A program made the position numbers and the translations under genes. From Owenia fusiformis (taxonomy: Eukaryota; Annelida; Polychaeta; Sabellida; Oweniidae), in assembly GCA_903813345.2 (NCBI GenBank), contig CAIIXF020000007.1, forward strand, positions 13,250,714 to 13,314,713: a stretch of DNA of 64,000 bases, given 5' to 3'. A model generated the notes under the pieces. It saw only the letters and a program-made list of their open reading frames with translations. It was not told the DNA's origin and did not search any database. Positions 47,027 through 59,645 of this stretch are shown piece by piece; the stretch's first letter is position 1, and each line of letters begins with the position of its first letter.

Positions 47027-47626
47027 AGTTAAACCACCAGCCGAACACCGAGATATTTTAGTAATGGCTACACTATTTGAAATTTAGCTGAGAAGTCCAT
47101 TTGAAAATTGAACGTTTTTATACGATTTTACATACTAGTCGTCTGTATAAACCCAAAATCCAATTCCTCCTAGTAATTAACATAGGCCTATTTTTATTCC
47201 ATATGTTTTCCAAAGGAAATGATAGAAAATGAAAACAATACTTGTAATCGTATTGACAGCTGAAATATATAAAAATCGAAATGATAGGGAAAATGTATGG
47301 ACATGTGTACGGAATTATCACATTCATCTTGTTTTATTTACCCGAGAATTTTGAACTAGTCTTTTTCTGTGCTGATTTGTTAAATAAAGATTAAAAATTA
47401 GATTTTTGAGTTTGATCAGTGGTTTATATCAAAAGAATAAAAATATTAATCATAATAAGTGGGTGGGGCAGATGAGTAATGCGCACGCGCAACGAAGCAT
47501 TTTAAGTGCAGTGTAACACCAAATAATTGCTTCGTTAGGGTTGGATAAAGCCAGTGTGGACACAATTTTTTCGCTAACCTTCGTTACAAAAATGCTTCGT
47601 TAGACTCAACCCAGCAGTGTAACAGG

Positions 47627-49424
47627 TACCATTCTTTCTAGAGTGAACCTGAGCATGATCATTAAAAGGATCAGAAGTAAGATCACCCAGGAAGGAGAAA
47701 TCTGGAAAATCTGGACTTTTGACATTTTTCTTCTTCAGTACAACATTATGTCCTTGATGCTTTTGATTCTGTTATATATCTGTATAAGCCTGACAAATGC
47801 TTTTTGTGTAAATATTATATGAGTGTTTGGTGACTCTCTGGCTCTGTCTTTTATATATTAAATCATAATAAATGATTCCTCATTTAGTGCTTTCTATTAA
47901 ACTACCCTGGATCTTAATCAGTAAGCAATTCTGGCCTCTGATTTTACACTTTTAATGCTGATTGGATGCAGTTGTCATTTCCTGATTACACAATCTGATT
48001 GGACTATTACTCCTCCTAAATTAACATTGTCTTTTTGTTTTCCTATTGCCTCCTACGCTTTGTTCATGGTCTAAAAGATAATATAATATCTCTAAAAAGG
48101 CTCGGGAACTTAAGAGCCCATTTTTCTGATAAACTCTTCCCTGTTGCTGATTTCATAATGAGATCTGGCAAAAGGTTGCTTGAAAAGACAAGAAGAGGTG
48201 GGAGATGTTATTACAAAGGAAATTGTTTCACATCCCTTCAGAGGATATTGCTTTGGATGAGCTGACAATGGAAATCGAAGGATAGAGGATATTAGATTGT
48301 AAATAATAGCATACACACATACATGTATACTAAACTGATCAGGGTGGGTTATGTTTATAGGAAATTGATGACTCTGGATCTGTGTCATGTCATCCATTTT
48401 ATTAGATGACAACATATAATCTGGAAAAAACAAACAATACTTTCCCTGTTTTATTGTCTGGGGGATTTCGTAAGTTTTACGCCTGACATTTTAGATTCTT
48501 ATTTTTGTGTAACATTTTAGAAATTTTTGTGTTTTTATGCAATGATTTTTGTGATTTGCAACATTTTAGAGTTTTTACGATATTTGGTGGAGCATTTTGA
48601 TGTTCTGAATTAATTGGAGACACTGACCCTCAGAATTCAATGATGAGCTAATTGCTTTGCTAAATTCCCTTACAAAGCACATGTCAAGGTCAAGAAATCC
48701 TTTCCCATCAAGCTCAAAAAGCTTTCACACTAAAAGAGAGATCATCTTTACTATTTGTTCCCCTCTATGAATGTTAAAGTTCATTAAACATTTATCTCAT
48801 ATTCTCTTTAAGGTTCCCCAGTGTTCACCTCCATCAAAAGGCAGGTAGATACTTAACATACATATTTAATACAGAAGCCATTTAGATGGCCTTTTATCAT
48901 GAAAAACAGAATTATACCCAGCTTTTCCCAAGAGTGGTTCATTTTTCATTTTCATTGTTCATTTAACTGACATTCTAGATACGTGTGAAACCAGTGTTAT
49001 GTATTTAATATTTTGGTCACATCCTTGCACTAATTCTCAGGACCCCCTCACTTATCAACTTACTCCAGAGTCCAGAGGTGAGGTATGTGTTGGGATTGAA
49101 GCAAGACTACTTTAGTAAAACTTTGAGGCTTACATTATATGTGGCTTAGACATTGCTATATTCTGTATACATTCCACATTATATGTATAACACTGATAAT
49201 ATATTCCATTCGGTCCATGCATATGTATTCCATTATATTGCACTTAATTTGGCTACTTCTGCTGCAACAAAGCTCATCTGAGCAAAAAGATACTTCTATG
49301 TAATAATGCATCTTTATCCAGACCATGTTTGTGTTTATATTATATGATAAATAAGCCTCTTGTACAATTAGAGCTATTGAAGAGAATTTTCAAGAAATAT
49401 ATTGTAAGTTCTTTCATTTTCATA
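47627..49424. other. AT-rich spacer, nothing recognised
   Basis: Open stretches on both strands at 48035-48433 overlap each other and match no family I know. A loose ACATTTTAGA repetition (four to five times, 48486-48572) is probably a decayed short repeat. Confidence 0.35.
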
Positions 49425-50080
49425 TGATTTGGTTTGGTGTTGGCTGATTTGTTTGAGTCATGGGTGATTTGTTTGAACCATGGCTAATTTGGTTAAGTCA
49501 TGATTGATTTGGTGAGTCATGGCTGAATAGGTTGAGTCATGGCTGATTGTGTTGAGTCATGGGTTATTTGGTTGAGTCATGGCTGATATTTTTGAGTCTG
49601 ACAACTTATAGCTGATTTGGTGAGTCATGGCTGAATTGGTTGAGTCAGGACTAATTTAGTGAGTTATAGCTGAATTGATTGAGTCATGGCTGATTTGGCA
49701 AGTCATAGCTGATTTGATGAGTCATGGTTGAATTGGTTAATTCATGACTGCTTTAGTTAAGTCATCGCTGATTTGGTTAAGTCATGGCTGAATTGGCGAT
49801 TCATACCTGAATTGGTTGAGTCATGACTAATTTGGTAATTTGTGGCTGAATTGATTGAGTCATGGCTGATTTGGCAAGTCATGGCTGATTTGATGAGTCA
49901 TGGCTGAATTGGTTAAGTCATTGCTGAATTGGTTGAGTCATGGGTGATTTGGTGAATTGTGGCTGAATTGGTTGAGTTATGACTGCTTTAGTCAAGTCAT
50001 GGCTGATTTGGTTGAGCCTTGGTTGATGCGGTTGAGCCATGGCATGTCATGGCTGAATTGGTTGAGTCTCATATATTGTA
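49425..50080. repeat. Irregular array of about 21 bp rich in TGAGTCATGGCTGA
   Basis: About 30 degenerate units of 19-24 bp are built on TTGGTTGAGTCATGGCTGAA. At least a dozen units retain an exact TGAGTCA, the AP-1 (Fos/Jun, GCN4) consensus heptamer, all in the same orientation. Divergence between units is much higher than in the other arrays, so it is older or under different exchange dynamics. Confidence 0.9.
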
Positions 50081-52517
50081 TTTAGAGAAATGGTTCATCT
50101 TAAAGCTGACCTATCACAGCTCATTGAAAATTTACATTTATACATTTATCTTAATACCATCTCTATCTTTGTCACAAAGACATATTAGGAAGACTTATTA
50201 TATTTTGCCAACAATAACTGATTATGAATATCTGATCATGAATATCTGATCATAAAGTCTAATTAAATCATTTTCATCAGCATTGATCTTTTACCAGCCA
50301 AGGCCTTTGTAAAAAGATCATCAAGCCTTTCTGATCAGTTATGAAGCAATCTATCAATATTTGCATACTTGGCTGAGTTCTTGGTCAATAATCTGATGTA
50401 ATTGTAAAAGTTGGATTAAAAGATCATCTATAATGTATCAACCCTAATCTGTTTGCTGATTGATAGATCCAATGGACAATATATGACAGGGCACTAATGG
50501 AATTTATTAAAAATTGATACTAAAATGAAATGGTTAGGCTATCATTGATAATGGATTCTGGTTGATTACTGGTGGATTTAGGGATGGGATATTCCACATT
50601 TAAGTTGATTTCAGGATCAGAATATTTCTCACTTCAGACAGGATTTTAGAAAATGGTGATATTCACTAAGGTTTGGTCTTCAAACAAAAATCGCAGAAAT
50701 GAAATATTTTCGTGACTATAAAAATCTCTAGGTGAGTTATAATTTTGAAGTAATTAAGTAAAATGATTAGCCCCCCTCCCTTATTCCGTTTCTTTTGAAA
50801 TATCTTTGACAAGTCAAGATGGGAAATAGGTGCTAATGTTCCAAATAAAAGGTTTTATGAACATTATTCATCTTTTATTCATATATGTACATAGGTGTGG
50901 AAAGAGTTGCACTTATTCATTTAATTAGAATAGGTGATGATGACGTCATATTTTAAATCATTTCATTTTAAATCAGATGATGATGAAGCAATGATATTGA
51001 AAGCCAAGATTATATTTCTAATGTATGCAAAGGGTAATATGCTTATGCAAATGTAATATGTAAATATGTTTAAATGTAAAAAATTGTACTCACAATTCTT
51101 CTTTTCACGGTTCCCTCTTTAATCAAAATGGTGCGAAAATATGTACTTGAAAGCCCCCGAAAAGGACAAAATTTGAAAATATTTGTTAAGTCATTATAAA
51201 ATTGTAAATGTATTCCCAATACAGTTGTAGTAATAAAGGATAGAATCAATACAATACAAAAAGTTCTACTGGTAACAATTTTCACTTAATATTTTACATT
51301 TAGTCTGCAGAAATGAAAAGGAAGTCAGTATATTTGTAGCTTTCTGGTTCCAGGTATGTTGCTGTCTTGTTTAATAGAAATGTCATGGATAATTGAAAGT
51401 AATGCAACCAACCCAATTTAGGAATATTACTCTGTTCTATCATGTTAGAAATACAATTATGGCAATTTCAACTTTCACATTCAATTGACATACAGCATTC
51501 GCTCTTATAAAGTGTCTCCCAAATTCTCTTGGAGGAGATGTCTTAAATTCTAAAATCACTTAGGATTTTTGAACGGTACATAATATAGGCATTAATACTC
51601 ATATTTTCATGATTTTTCTCACCCTGACTAGTCAACCTAATGCATTATCTTATGCATTATCAAGGGATTATCCAATTTGGTGGTATCTTGTTTATCTCTA
51701 ATCCTGGATCCACCACTGGTGTAGGAGGAATCATGAGAGCAGGATAAAACACAGTTGCAATCATTATTGGTTGAGTAAGTAGCTAACACAGAGAGCATCG
51801 AGATATCTACATTGATATAAAGCCACTCGCTCTGCAGCATAGCATTACATTGTATTCAGGCAAGTAGTATGTATCAGTGCAGAAGAAGCACATACATGCA
51901 ATACACACATATATTCAATTAGACACCTGGAGTTACCTGGATTTAAGTTTATTAGTCACACTAGCAGTAAGGATAAAGTCTCATTGATTTTTAGTCAGGT
52001 AAGAATGCATGTTTTATTAAATTTGAGTTTAAAGTGAAAAGTTACATATATGAGTCAAAAGTTGCGTTATTTTATAAATTATTATTACAGCTGTAAATTG
52101 TACCATGATATATTAAATTAGTGAATATAATAAAAATGTACCCCTAAAAAATAGCATGGATAAAATACATAAGAGGATCATCACTTTAAATAATTTCTGA
52201 AAAATCTATGTCATAAGGTTTTTGTAATAATTGCTCAAAATATAGACCTACATTATTAAAATGTTATAAACTCTATTGTAAGAGCTGAATCAAAAAATTA
52301 TTTTTGTGGTTGATTTAATAAGCAATATATCATAACACGATGATTAACCTAATTTTAACATTGATTTGATTTTACTACTTAAATTATTGTGTTTTTAAGA
52401 TAATGTATATTGATGTATATTTATGGGTGACTAAAGATGTAAACATGATTGTAATCAATCCATATCAATGAATTATTAAACCAATAAACTATGAGCTAAT
52501 GCTTCACCCCTCACAAT
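50081..52517. other. AT-rich spacer, nothing recognised
   Basis: No gene, RNA or repeat recognised. Short reverse-strand frames near 51070-51285 and 51637-51840 have no known domain. Confidence 0.35.
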
Positions 52518-52922
52518 ATCCCAGATGCGAGTAGAAATAATCTTGATTTATGTCATTAAAAATTCACAATTCAGTCAAACTGATGTCATATTCGGAATCT
52601 ACATGTAAAATTACATTTGGAAATGTGGTTTTGAAAAGAGTTTATCAACTTTGAAAACTTAATTTTCTTTGAAAATGTGACTTCTAGGTCGGGGAGATTC
52701 CCCATAGAGCCCATGTTGTAAAACCACAAAAAGTGAAATATCTTTTCTTGTGTCGGGCAGATAATATTTTCTTTTACTGGACATATTTTGATTTGTATAA
52801 CTATCAGATACATAAAGGTAATATGAAAACTGATCTGGAATTTTGTAATACCCTGCCATGTTGATTAACCCGAATCAGCCACCTGGTGGCGAAACTGGTA
52901 ACTACCTACTCGCATCTGAGTA
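52518..52922 (+). mobile_element. MITE family M1, copy 3 (405 bp)
   Basis: The ends are ATCCCAGATGCGAGTAG and CTACTCGCATCTGAGTA. The left flank ends CAAT and the right flank begins ATTG, matching the AATT target with AT duplication shown for copy 1. It aligns along its full length with copies at 26651 (opposite strand) and 31606 (same strand), including CACCTGGTGG near the right end. Confidence 0.9.
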
Positions 52923-53703
52923 ATTGAATCAATTTCACTAATATATTTCAAATAATTGCTTCCATATATTATATTTATCCTTAACATAGGTTTTTGTCAA
53001 GTAGATGGTGAGAACTTTGTAAAACTTAGTTGAAGGGAAAAGGATAAGATAGTTTAAACTGTATGCATCTCCTAGTCCTTATATGCAAATTTTGTCTGTT
53101 TTTCTAGTTCAGCTATTTTTCATCTAATGCATTGCTACCACATGTTTGCTAGATGATTTTCCATATGGTATTTAATTGTCATGATGTTCAGTAGATGAAA
53201 TGGGAAACACCTGTATTTACCTTGCATTTTATGACTTGTTTTCATGATGTTATAGTCTGATGATAATGATTGTTTGAGGAACACAAGCATGGTAACATTT
53301 AAATAACATGTATTTATATTTTATGTACTAGGTTCTGATAGAAACCTCTCCTAATATAATCTGAATGTCTGAAATAAAACCTTTGGTATCTTAATTCATG
53401 TTTTTCTAGAGGCTGCCAGGCATAAATTGATATATTACACTCAAATCATGGAAAGATAAAAATGCTCAGAATATCTGGATTTTCTAGCTTGAAACATTCA
53501 TGTGAGTAAATGTTGGCAAGAATTGCCCCTTTAGATAACATGAATCTCAGCATTTTATGTGTAATGTCCAAACGGAGGTAGTTGTTCTGTTTGAAGAGCA
53601 ACTTTGTAATTAGAAAATTATTCAATTTAAGTATCTTTTTCCCCACTTGTATCATTTCGTGCCTATGTGTCATGCTTATCTTCTTCCCATATGTAATATA
53701 TTT
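52923..53703. other. AT-rich spacer, nothing recognised
   Basis: A reverse-strand open frame (53446-53868) runs out of this spacer into the MITE at 53704. It has no recognisable domain and is best ignored. Confidence 0.35.
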
Positions 53704-54065
53704 CAGTGGTGTAGACAGGATTTGACAGGAGGGGGTTCGAATATTTTCGGCAAAAAGTTTTTTGGAGCCACCTAACAGTGAATTTGGTGAAAACGTTTTG
53801 AAAGGATGGGTATCGATATGGAGAACTTTTTGAACACACGTTTCTCTTAAACCAGTTATACATCTCACTTATTTCCATCTTTGCATATACCTCGAATATC
53901 TAAGGTAATAAAAGAACGATAAATTGCTGAAATACTGCAAAAGATGAACTCAAAATTTGGTAGGTTCGCATAATTGCCTGAAAAGGTGGGTTCAAATTTT
54001 TTTAGTCGAGATTTTGGGGGAGGGGGATCACACGGACAGTCCAAACCCCTCTCCCTACGGCCCTG
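53704..54065. mobile_element. 362-bp MITE, CAG...GTAG ends, 5-bp target duplication
   Basis: The left end is CAGTGGTGTAGACAGG. The right end reverse-complements to CAGGGCCGTAGGGAG. It is flanked by TATTT on both sides (53699-53703 and 54066-54070). Subterminal GGGGG runs and the GGATTTGACA start match the 16358 element, so both belong to one terminal type. Confidence 0.85.
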
Positions 54066-54070
54066 TATTT

Positions 54071-56130
54071 GGTTTGAGTTTTTTTTGTGAACTTTTTTCC
54101 AAGTGTAAAGGTTCATGCTAGAATTACAAGCTACTATCAGATGATCCCAGAAAAACATGATAACATTTAAGATATGTGGGAGAAATCTACACCCTATAAC
54201 CCTTGCTGAAATAACAAAAGTAGATCTGAAGTTTTCCCACAAATTCTGGTTTTCATTGTGCATGTTTTGTAAGCTGCTAAATAGGGGCATAAATTTCCAA
54301 GGTATTTATATATATAATGACCCATATTGGACACAACACAAGGTTCATGTTCTAAATCTAAAATTTAGTAGAAATTATCAGAATTAGCAAGGAATAATAT
54401 AAGGAGACATGTTGTCAACATTCAAATTTGTAAGAAATGCCAGACAAAATGAGGCAGGCCATTAAGTTTGAGAAATGTAGAATAGAAAATTGATAGATAA
54501 CTGAGAAAATCAGGGTATGGAGAGAACAAACACATGGAAATAAGACAAATAGATGATGTTTTTTGAAATAAGACAAATAGATGTTTTTTTCTAGTGTCAG
54601 TGGAAGCATGCCAGCCATTATCTAAAATGGCATCATGCTCATCTTTATTTGTGCTATTTCTACAAAATTTAATGAATCAAATTTCTGGCATCCATTTTCT
54701 GGCATAGTTGTACAATTTGGTATCTTAGAAACAAGGCCATTATGTCATTTCCTTGCTAACCCCTCTCTTTTTGCAATGTTTCTTCTTTAAATCCTGATCT
54801 CTTGAGATTTTCTATAGGGTTGTTGATTCAGAATGTTTACACATTATCCCTTCATTAGGCATAGAGGGAGAACATACAGCTGGATATACATGCAGAGGTC
54901 TGGATTGCGATTTCACTTTTCTGGAAAACAAACTCAACAAATTGCTTGATAATATGTAATATTACTCTGCTGCGTTCAATAACTGAACCACGGATGTTCA
55001 ATTGCGAATTAATGATCAATTAAGATTTCGGAGGAATTTTTCATTTTTTTAGCTCATTAGTGTTGATGTATGGCATGGTATATTGGTACAAGGTGAAACA
55101 TTGAAAGACTAATTGAGCATTCAGTTCTATGTAAATAAACCCACATAGGATTGATGTACACATGGCTTGGATGATAGATTGACTGCTGAGTGATGGGGAT
55201 GCCAGTACCCAAGTACCCAGGTTGATTAAATCCAGCATTTGGTCATTGCCAATTTGGGTTTTATTCAGTCTCTACCACCACTAAGGTGATCAGGTGCCCC
55301 AAGTCTGTTGTGCAGGTCAATTTATTCATCCATTTTATTTATTTTTCTCTCACTGAATGATATACCCTGGCGCCCAGAGCCTAAGTATCAAAAATAAGGT
55401 GAGGTCTATGGTGGTCTACCACAGAATGCACTCTATTTATAATCAGTCACACAGCAGGACTTTATTTTGGGCTGTCTTACATTTAGAAAAAATAGTTTTT
55501 CATTACTGTTGAACATTTAGCTAAATTGCTTTATACATTTAAAAGGTCCTCTGGGTTGGAGAAAGTAATTTCTATTAAAAGTGATTTTCACAAAAACATT
55601 GGTCCCAATGAGTGGTTGTGTTGAAGTATTGAAAAACTGCCTGATCACAAACTCTGTCTGTATCCAATCTGGGTTATTGCTATAGATTTATGTGCTTGTT
55701 ACATGTTTATGATACCTCTGCTTTATAGGCTTTCAGGCTTGTCATATTTTTTGATTTATTAGTTTTGCGTTAATACCAGGCTTGTTTCAGATTAGCTTTT
55801 ACGCCATGGGCCAACCATTTGGGGAGGGGCATGGCAAAATTCTGGGCCTGAGATTTAAAAGAAGTATAAAAGAAATGTCAAATGTATAATATATTTTAGG
55901 TGTAGATGAAAAAAAAATGTTTGATTATAAGAATATTTTACAGAGGATTAATAAAAAAGAGGAAATCAAGTTTTTTCATGAAAAATATTTTAAACTTTAG
56001 GAAATGTCAACTCCCCCTGCCCTTGAAGAAAAAGTGGTTGATCGTTTATTATACATGAGACAATGATGTATCAGATGGAACTGTATTCAAAAGTTGATAT
56101 TATTGCTCATGAATTATTGATAATTTGGGG
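54071..56130. other. AT-rich spacer, nothing recognised
   Basis: A duplicated ATAAGACAAATAGATG phrase is at about 54540-54585. No gene or RNA recognised. Confidence 0.35.
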
Positions 56131-56625
56131 ATTTATTAAGAATATTTTCTGTTGTAATAAGCCTCGTAGCCTACCATATAATTTTTAGGAATATTTTCTG
56201 TTATAATAGGCTTCGTAGCCTACCATATAATTTTTAGGAATATTTTCTGTTATAATAGGCTTCGTAGCCTACCATATAATTTTTAGAAATATTTTCTGTT
56301 ATAATGAGCCTCGACTACCATATAATTTTTAGGAATTTTTTCTGTTAAAATAAGCCTCGTAGCCTACCATATAAATTTTAGGAATATTTTCTGTAATAAT
56401 ACGCTTCACAGCCTACCATATAATTTTTAGGAATATTTTCTGTTATAATACGCTTCAAAGCCTACCATATAATTTTTAGGAATATTTTCTGTTATAATAG
56501 GCTTCATAGCCTACCATATAATTTTTAGAAATATTTTCTGTTATAATAGGCTTCATAGCCTACCATATAATTTTTAGGAATATTTTCTGTTATAATGAGC
56601 CTCGACTACCATATAATTTTCAGGT
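56131..56625. repeat. 49-bp minisatellite (about 10 copies) with a hairpin per unit
   Basis: The unit is 49 bp, built on GGAATATTTTCTGTTATAAT, AGGCTTCGTAGCCT and ACCATATAATTTTTA. The TAGGCT-TCGT-AGCCTA palindrome in many units can form a 6-bp hairpin. Units near 56310 and 56605 lack it (GAGCCTCGACTACC). Unrelated in sequence to the other 49-bp array at 10405. Confidence 0.95.
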
Positions 56626-57386
56626 TGGACTTGTAAATGTTATTATTCCATTTATATGGACAATGGCTATTATTGTTATATAAGTTGTATCTGGGAATTA
56701 TATTATATTTATTAATTGTATAATAATCAGATTGTCGGAAAATGATTGCACTGTGAATTTATTGCTTAGATGTTATGTTAACCCTACCTGGAAATGTGCA
56801 TTTAGAACACTCATTAGCATTTAAGATGGAATGCCTGTTTCTCTGTAGGGAAATGATAGAAATCATATGTGCAGTACTACTTACTTAAAAGATCTGCAAC
56901 CCACCAGTTCTGAAGCAAGCATTTCAAGCTATTAAAATCTAAACACCGAACAGATATGATTCCGTGAATCAAAATGAACAGATAGGTGTGGTCATACATG
57001 ATTGGGACAGTGAGCTTTCTTAGGAATGAAATTATAATTCTATGAGGGGTTTGATTAAAATGGTTCCTGGGAGATAAAATGACAAGATATTGCTTCTAGG
57101 ACGAAAATAAATGATTTTGACATATTGTTTACCCTACCTATTTTGCAGTTTAACAATCAACGCAAGTATACAGAGTTCATACCATATTTAAGCAGATTAA
57201 GTGGACAGATTCATAAAAATATTTTTTGTTTGATAAAATCATTGATTATAAAACCGGAAGTGTGTTCTGTGACATCCGTTTGTGAATATTTCAATTATTC
57301 AGATTTTGCTGTAGATTCAAATTTAAATGCTTCTAAATGATATTCTAAATATGTTCTGAGAAAAAGTTGGTTCTGAAAACATTTCT
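56626..57386. other. AT-rich spacer before a LINE fragment
   Basis: An ATG frame at 57125-57340 has no domain I recognise. It may be an unrelated upstream part of the LINE copy or chance. Confidence 0.3.
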
Positions 57387-57710
57387 TATATCCTTAGTGA
57401 TTTTAATGTCGATCTATTTAAAAGAAATGACCATGATCAAACAAATGATTTCTTTATACACAAACAATTATATGCCATTGATTTATAGGCCCTCGAGAAT
57501 GACCAGAAACTGCTACTTTAATTGATAACATTTTTACCAATGCTCATAATGTTCTCAATCTGGCATTATTTTGTATGATATATCAGATCATTTTCCCATT
57601 TATGCTATTAATGATCATGAGAAGCCCAAAGTTAAAAAACTAAAGATCCAGTATAGACTAATAAATGATGAAACATGTACAAGACTCCAATCAGATGTCG
57701 CAAATCAATG
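57387..57710 (+). pseudogene. Non-LTR retrotransposon endonuclease fragment, frameshifted
   Basis: This is a decayed piece of the apurinic-like endonuclease domain that nicks target DNA for LINE insertion. Three ordered motifs occur in three different frames: YILSDFNVDLFK (57387, the family's GDFN motif with Ser for Gly), ATLIDNIFTN (57512, the TxIDxI motif), and DISDHFPIYAI (57577, the SDH catalytic motif). The order and spacing fit jockey/CR1/L2-type endonucleases. At least two frameshifts and a TAG show it is dead. No reverse transcriptase follows directly, so the copy is broken off near 57710. Confidence 0.8.
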
Positions 57711-59555
57711 ATAATGAAAAACCCTGGAAAACAAAGCCATGTGTAAAAGGTATAAAATTAAACCATATTAAGTACGTGATTCCTCCAGGGGTTTTAAAGA
57801 TATCCATTATGGGTGACCAAAACTAGCTGAAAGCAATGGATCTCATGAGTTTTCCTTGTTGTCTATTATGGGAAAATAACATGGGAAATATTGTTTTCCA
57901 CTTTGTCTAAGAGGAATCACTTATCACTTAAGGGGTTAACTGTGTCTTAAAATGCAACATATTGATGCAACAAAAATTAAAAAAGCAGGGGTGGAAGGGG
58001 TTGAAAATCAGAACAACATTTCAGAACAAAAGTTGAAATTATTTTATCAACTCCATGAGTGCTTTTCCTTGAGATTATCACCATTTATTAACGTTTGTAA
58101 GAGAATCATAACAAGAGATTCTTCATTTGAAGTTTTCTATTAACTTTTTGACAATTCCCAATCCTTTTCAGAAATCATTCTCTAACATTTAGATCATCTC
58201 AATTATAACTTCAAATTCAACAATCTCATTATTTCAAGACCTCGAGAGACATTTATGTAAATATTCAATAGCGACTGTTTTGTAGAGCCAAAAGATTTAG
58301 TCGTATAATTCAAGCACCAGGAGATTATTTGTCTCATAAAAATCAATTTGTTAAAGGCACACTGTAGAAGCAATATTTATGTATGTTGTCAGTTGTATCT
58401 CCCTGATTCCCTTGCTTTAACCTTCCAGAAGTTACAACTTTTGTACTTAATGCATGATAGGACATTTGTGATGTATAGCACATACAAATTACTTCTTGAT
58501 TTCTGCATTTTGACAGTTTGATTGTCTTTTGCAATTCTATTATACTTTCAGGCAAACCTCAGCTTCAGTAAATAGGAATCTGATTGTGTCTATGAGATGA
58601 GAAGAGTATTGTATAGAACCATATCCTCTAAATGCAGATGCATCTTTCACTGTGATCCTCTGCTGTTAATGTAATTGAATTTCCATCACATTTCTGCCTG
58701 AGTTCATGTTTGATTTCATTAATATAGTTTATATTGTTTTACATGAGCGAGTTGTAAATTAAAATGAAACATAAGTGTTGTCTGAAATCCTAATGTAATT
58801 GTTGACTCAGACAATGAGCCAATGGGATTTCCCACACACTCATCCATTAGTGATACAAATTGGTACTTTAGGCTGCATGTAGCGTTACCCAAGTCAGTCA
58901 TTTTACTTTCCTTGATTTCTATCATGTCCTCTTGGACCAATGAGAAAGCCATGTGCTTTACCAACCCAATGTAAATTTGACCAATCAACCACTGCCCTTC
59001 AGCGCTTATTATGCACAGTCAAAACAACAGTACACTTTTCAGGAACATATCTTGCCCAATTCATAATGAAAATACAAATATTTTATCAGATAAATATCAA
59101 TCAAACTTTCGTGGATGCGGGAGCATCGATCGGATACCTGGAGTTGAGAAGATTTCAACAAGAAACATTGAAAAGATTGCTGAAATGATCAAACATGAGA
59201 TTCAGATCAATTACTAATTAAAATCAGATCGACGACTATGTGGACTACATGTAGGTCTTTGTGCATTTTCATCATGAATTCAGTTTTTAATCAACATTAA
59301 ATCACATGATTTAATTTATATTAATGACTGCTTTACATTCCAATGTACTGTACACTTAATTACAGAATATATTGTAACTCTGAAGAAATACTCAATCAGA
59401 TCATTGAAAATTTCAAGTCGTAGATGGGTAGTTTGCTTTGTTTATGCAGATAACGTTTTGATTGGTCAATCAGCCTGAAGTCACATGTCGTGTCCACGTA
59501 AATATCTTGCCTCAATAATATAGTTTCCCAATACCCATGAGAAATGCACAGAAGA
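57711..59555. other. AT-rich spacer, nothing firmly recognised
   Basis: Open stretches at 57952-58143 and 59011-59217 have no certain relatives. Weak reverse-transcriptase-like words near 59100 and 59450 are discussed under rejected observations. Confidence 0.3.
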
Positions 59556-59645
59556 ATTATGGAAATCTCGAAACCGCTGAATAACTTATCATAATATCAG
59601 CAGTGATGTAATAGAGTTATTCAGCGGTTTCGAGATTTCCATAAT
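59556..59645. other. Perfect 31-bp stem-loop, 28-nt loop
   Basis: Bases 59556-59586 and 59615-59645 are exact reverse complements over all 31 positions; the core is AATCTCGAAACCGCTGAATA. The loop is 28 nt. Perfect pairing suggests a recent inverted duplication, a tiny foldback element or a small-RNA hairpin. MicroRNA precursors normally carry mismatches, so that reading is not favoured. Confidence 0.8.

Larger units (their letters stand above)
45379..47626. mobile_element. Nested transposon complex bounded by CCTGTTACAC motifs
   Basis: CCTGTTACACAGGCC at 45379-45393 recurs exactly inverted at 45553-45567, and a related GTGTAACAGG closes the region at 47617-47626. Variants GTGTAACACC occur at about 45457 and 47512. 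Around both ends are many copies of GCTTCGTTA or TAACGAAGC, including the palindromes GCTTCGTTACGAAGC (45403-45417) and GCTTCGTAACGAAGC (45431-45445). Clustered subterminal motifs of this kind are typical transposase-binding sites. Either the whole 2.25 kb is one element, or a 189-bp MITE (45379-45567) has a relative at about 47490-47626. Two other inverted-repeat elements lie inside. No transposase and no clear target duplication were seen. Confidence 0.65.

Noticed and set aside
48035-48433. Overlapping open frames on both strands
   Set aside because: They oppose each other, show no domain or splice context, and their first codons are not convincing starts.
53446-54290. Two reverse-strand ORFs of about 140 codons
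   Set aside because: They run through a MITE with defined target duplications and combine unrelated sequence, with no recognisable domain.
59095-59470. Reverse-transcriptase-like words (YQSNFRGCGSIDRI near 59100, VYADN near 59451)
   Set aside because: The order and rough distance resemble a LINE RT domain, but the intervening conserved blocks are absent and the words lie in separate frames, so chance is likely. A protein-profile search of 57.3-60 kb would settle it.
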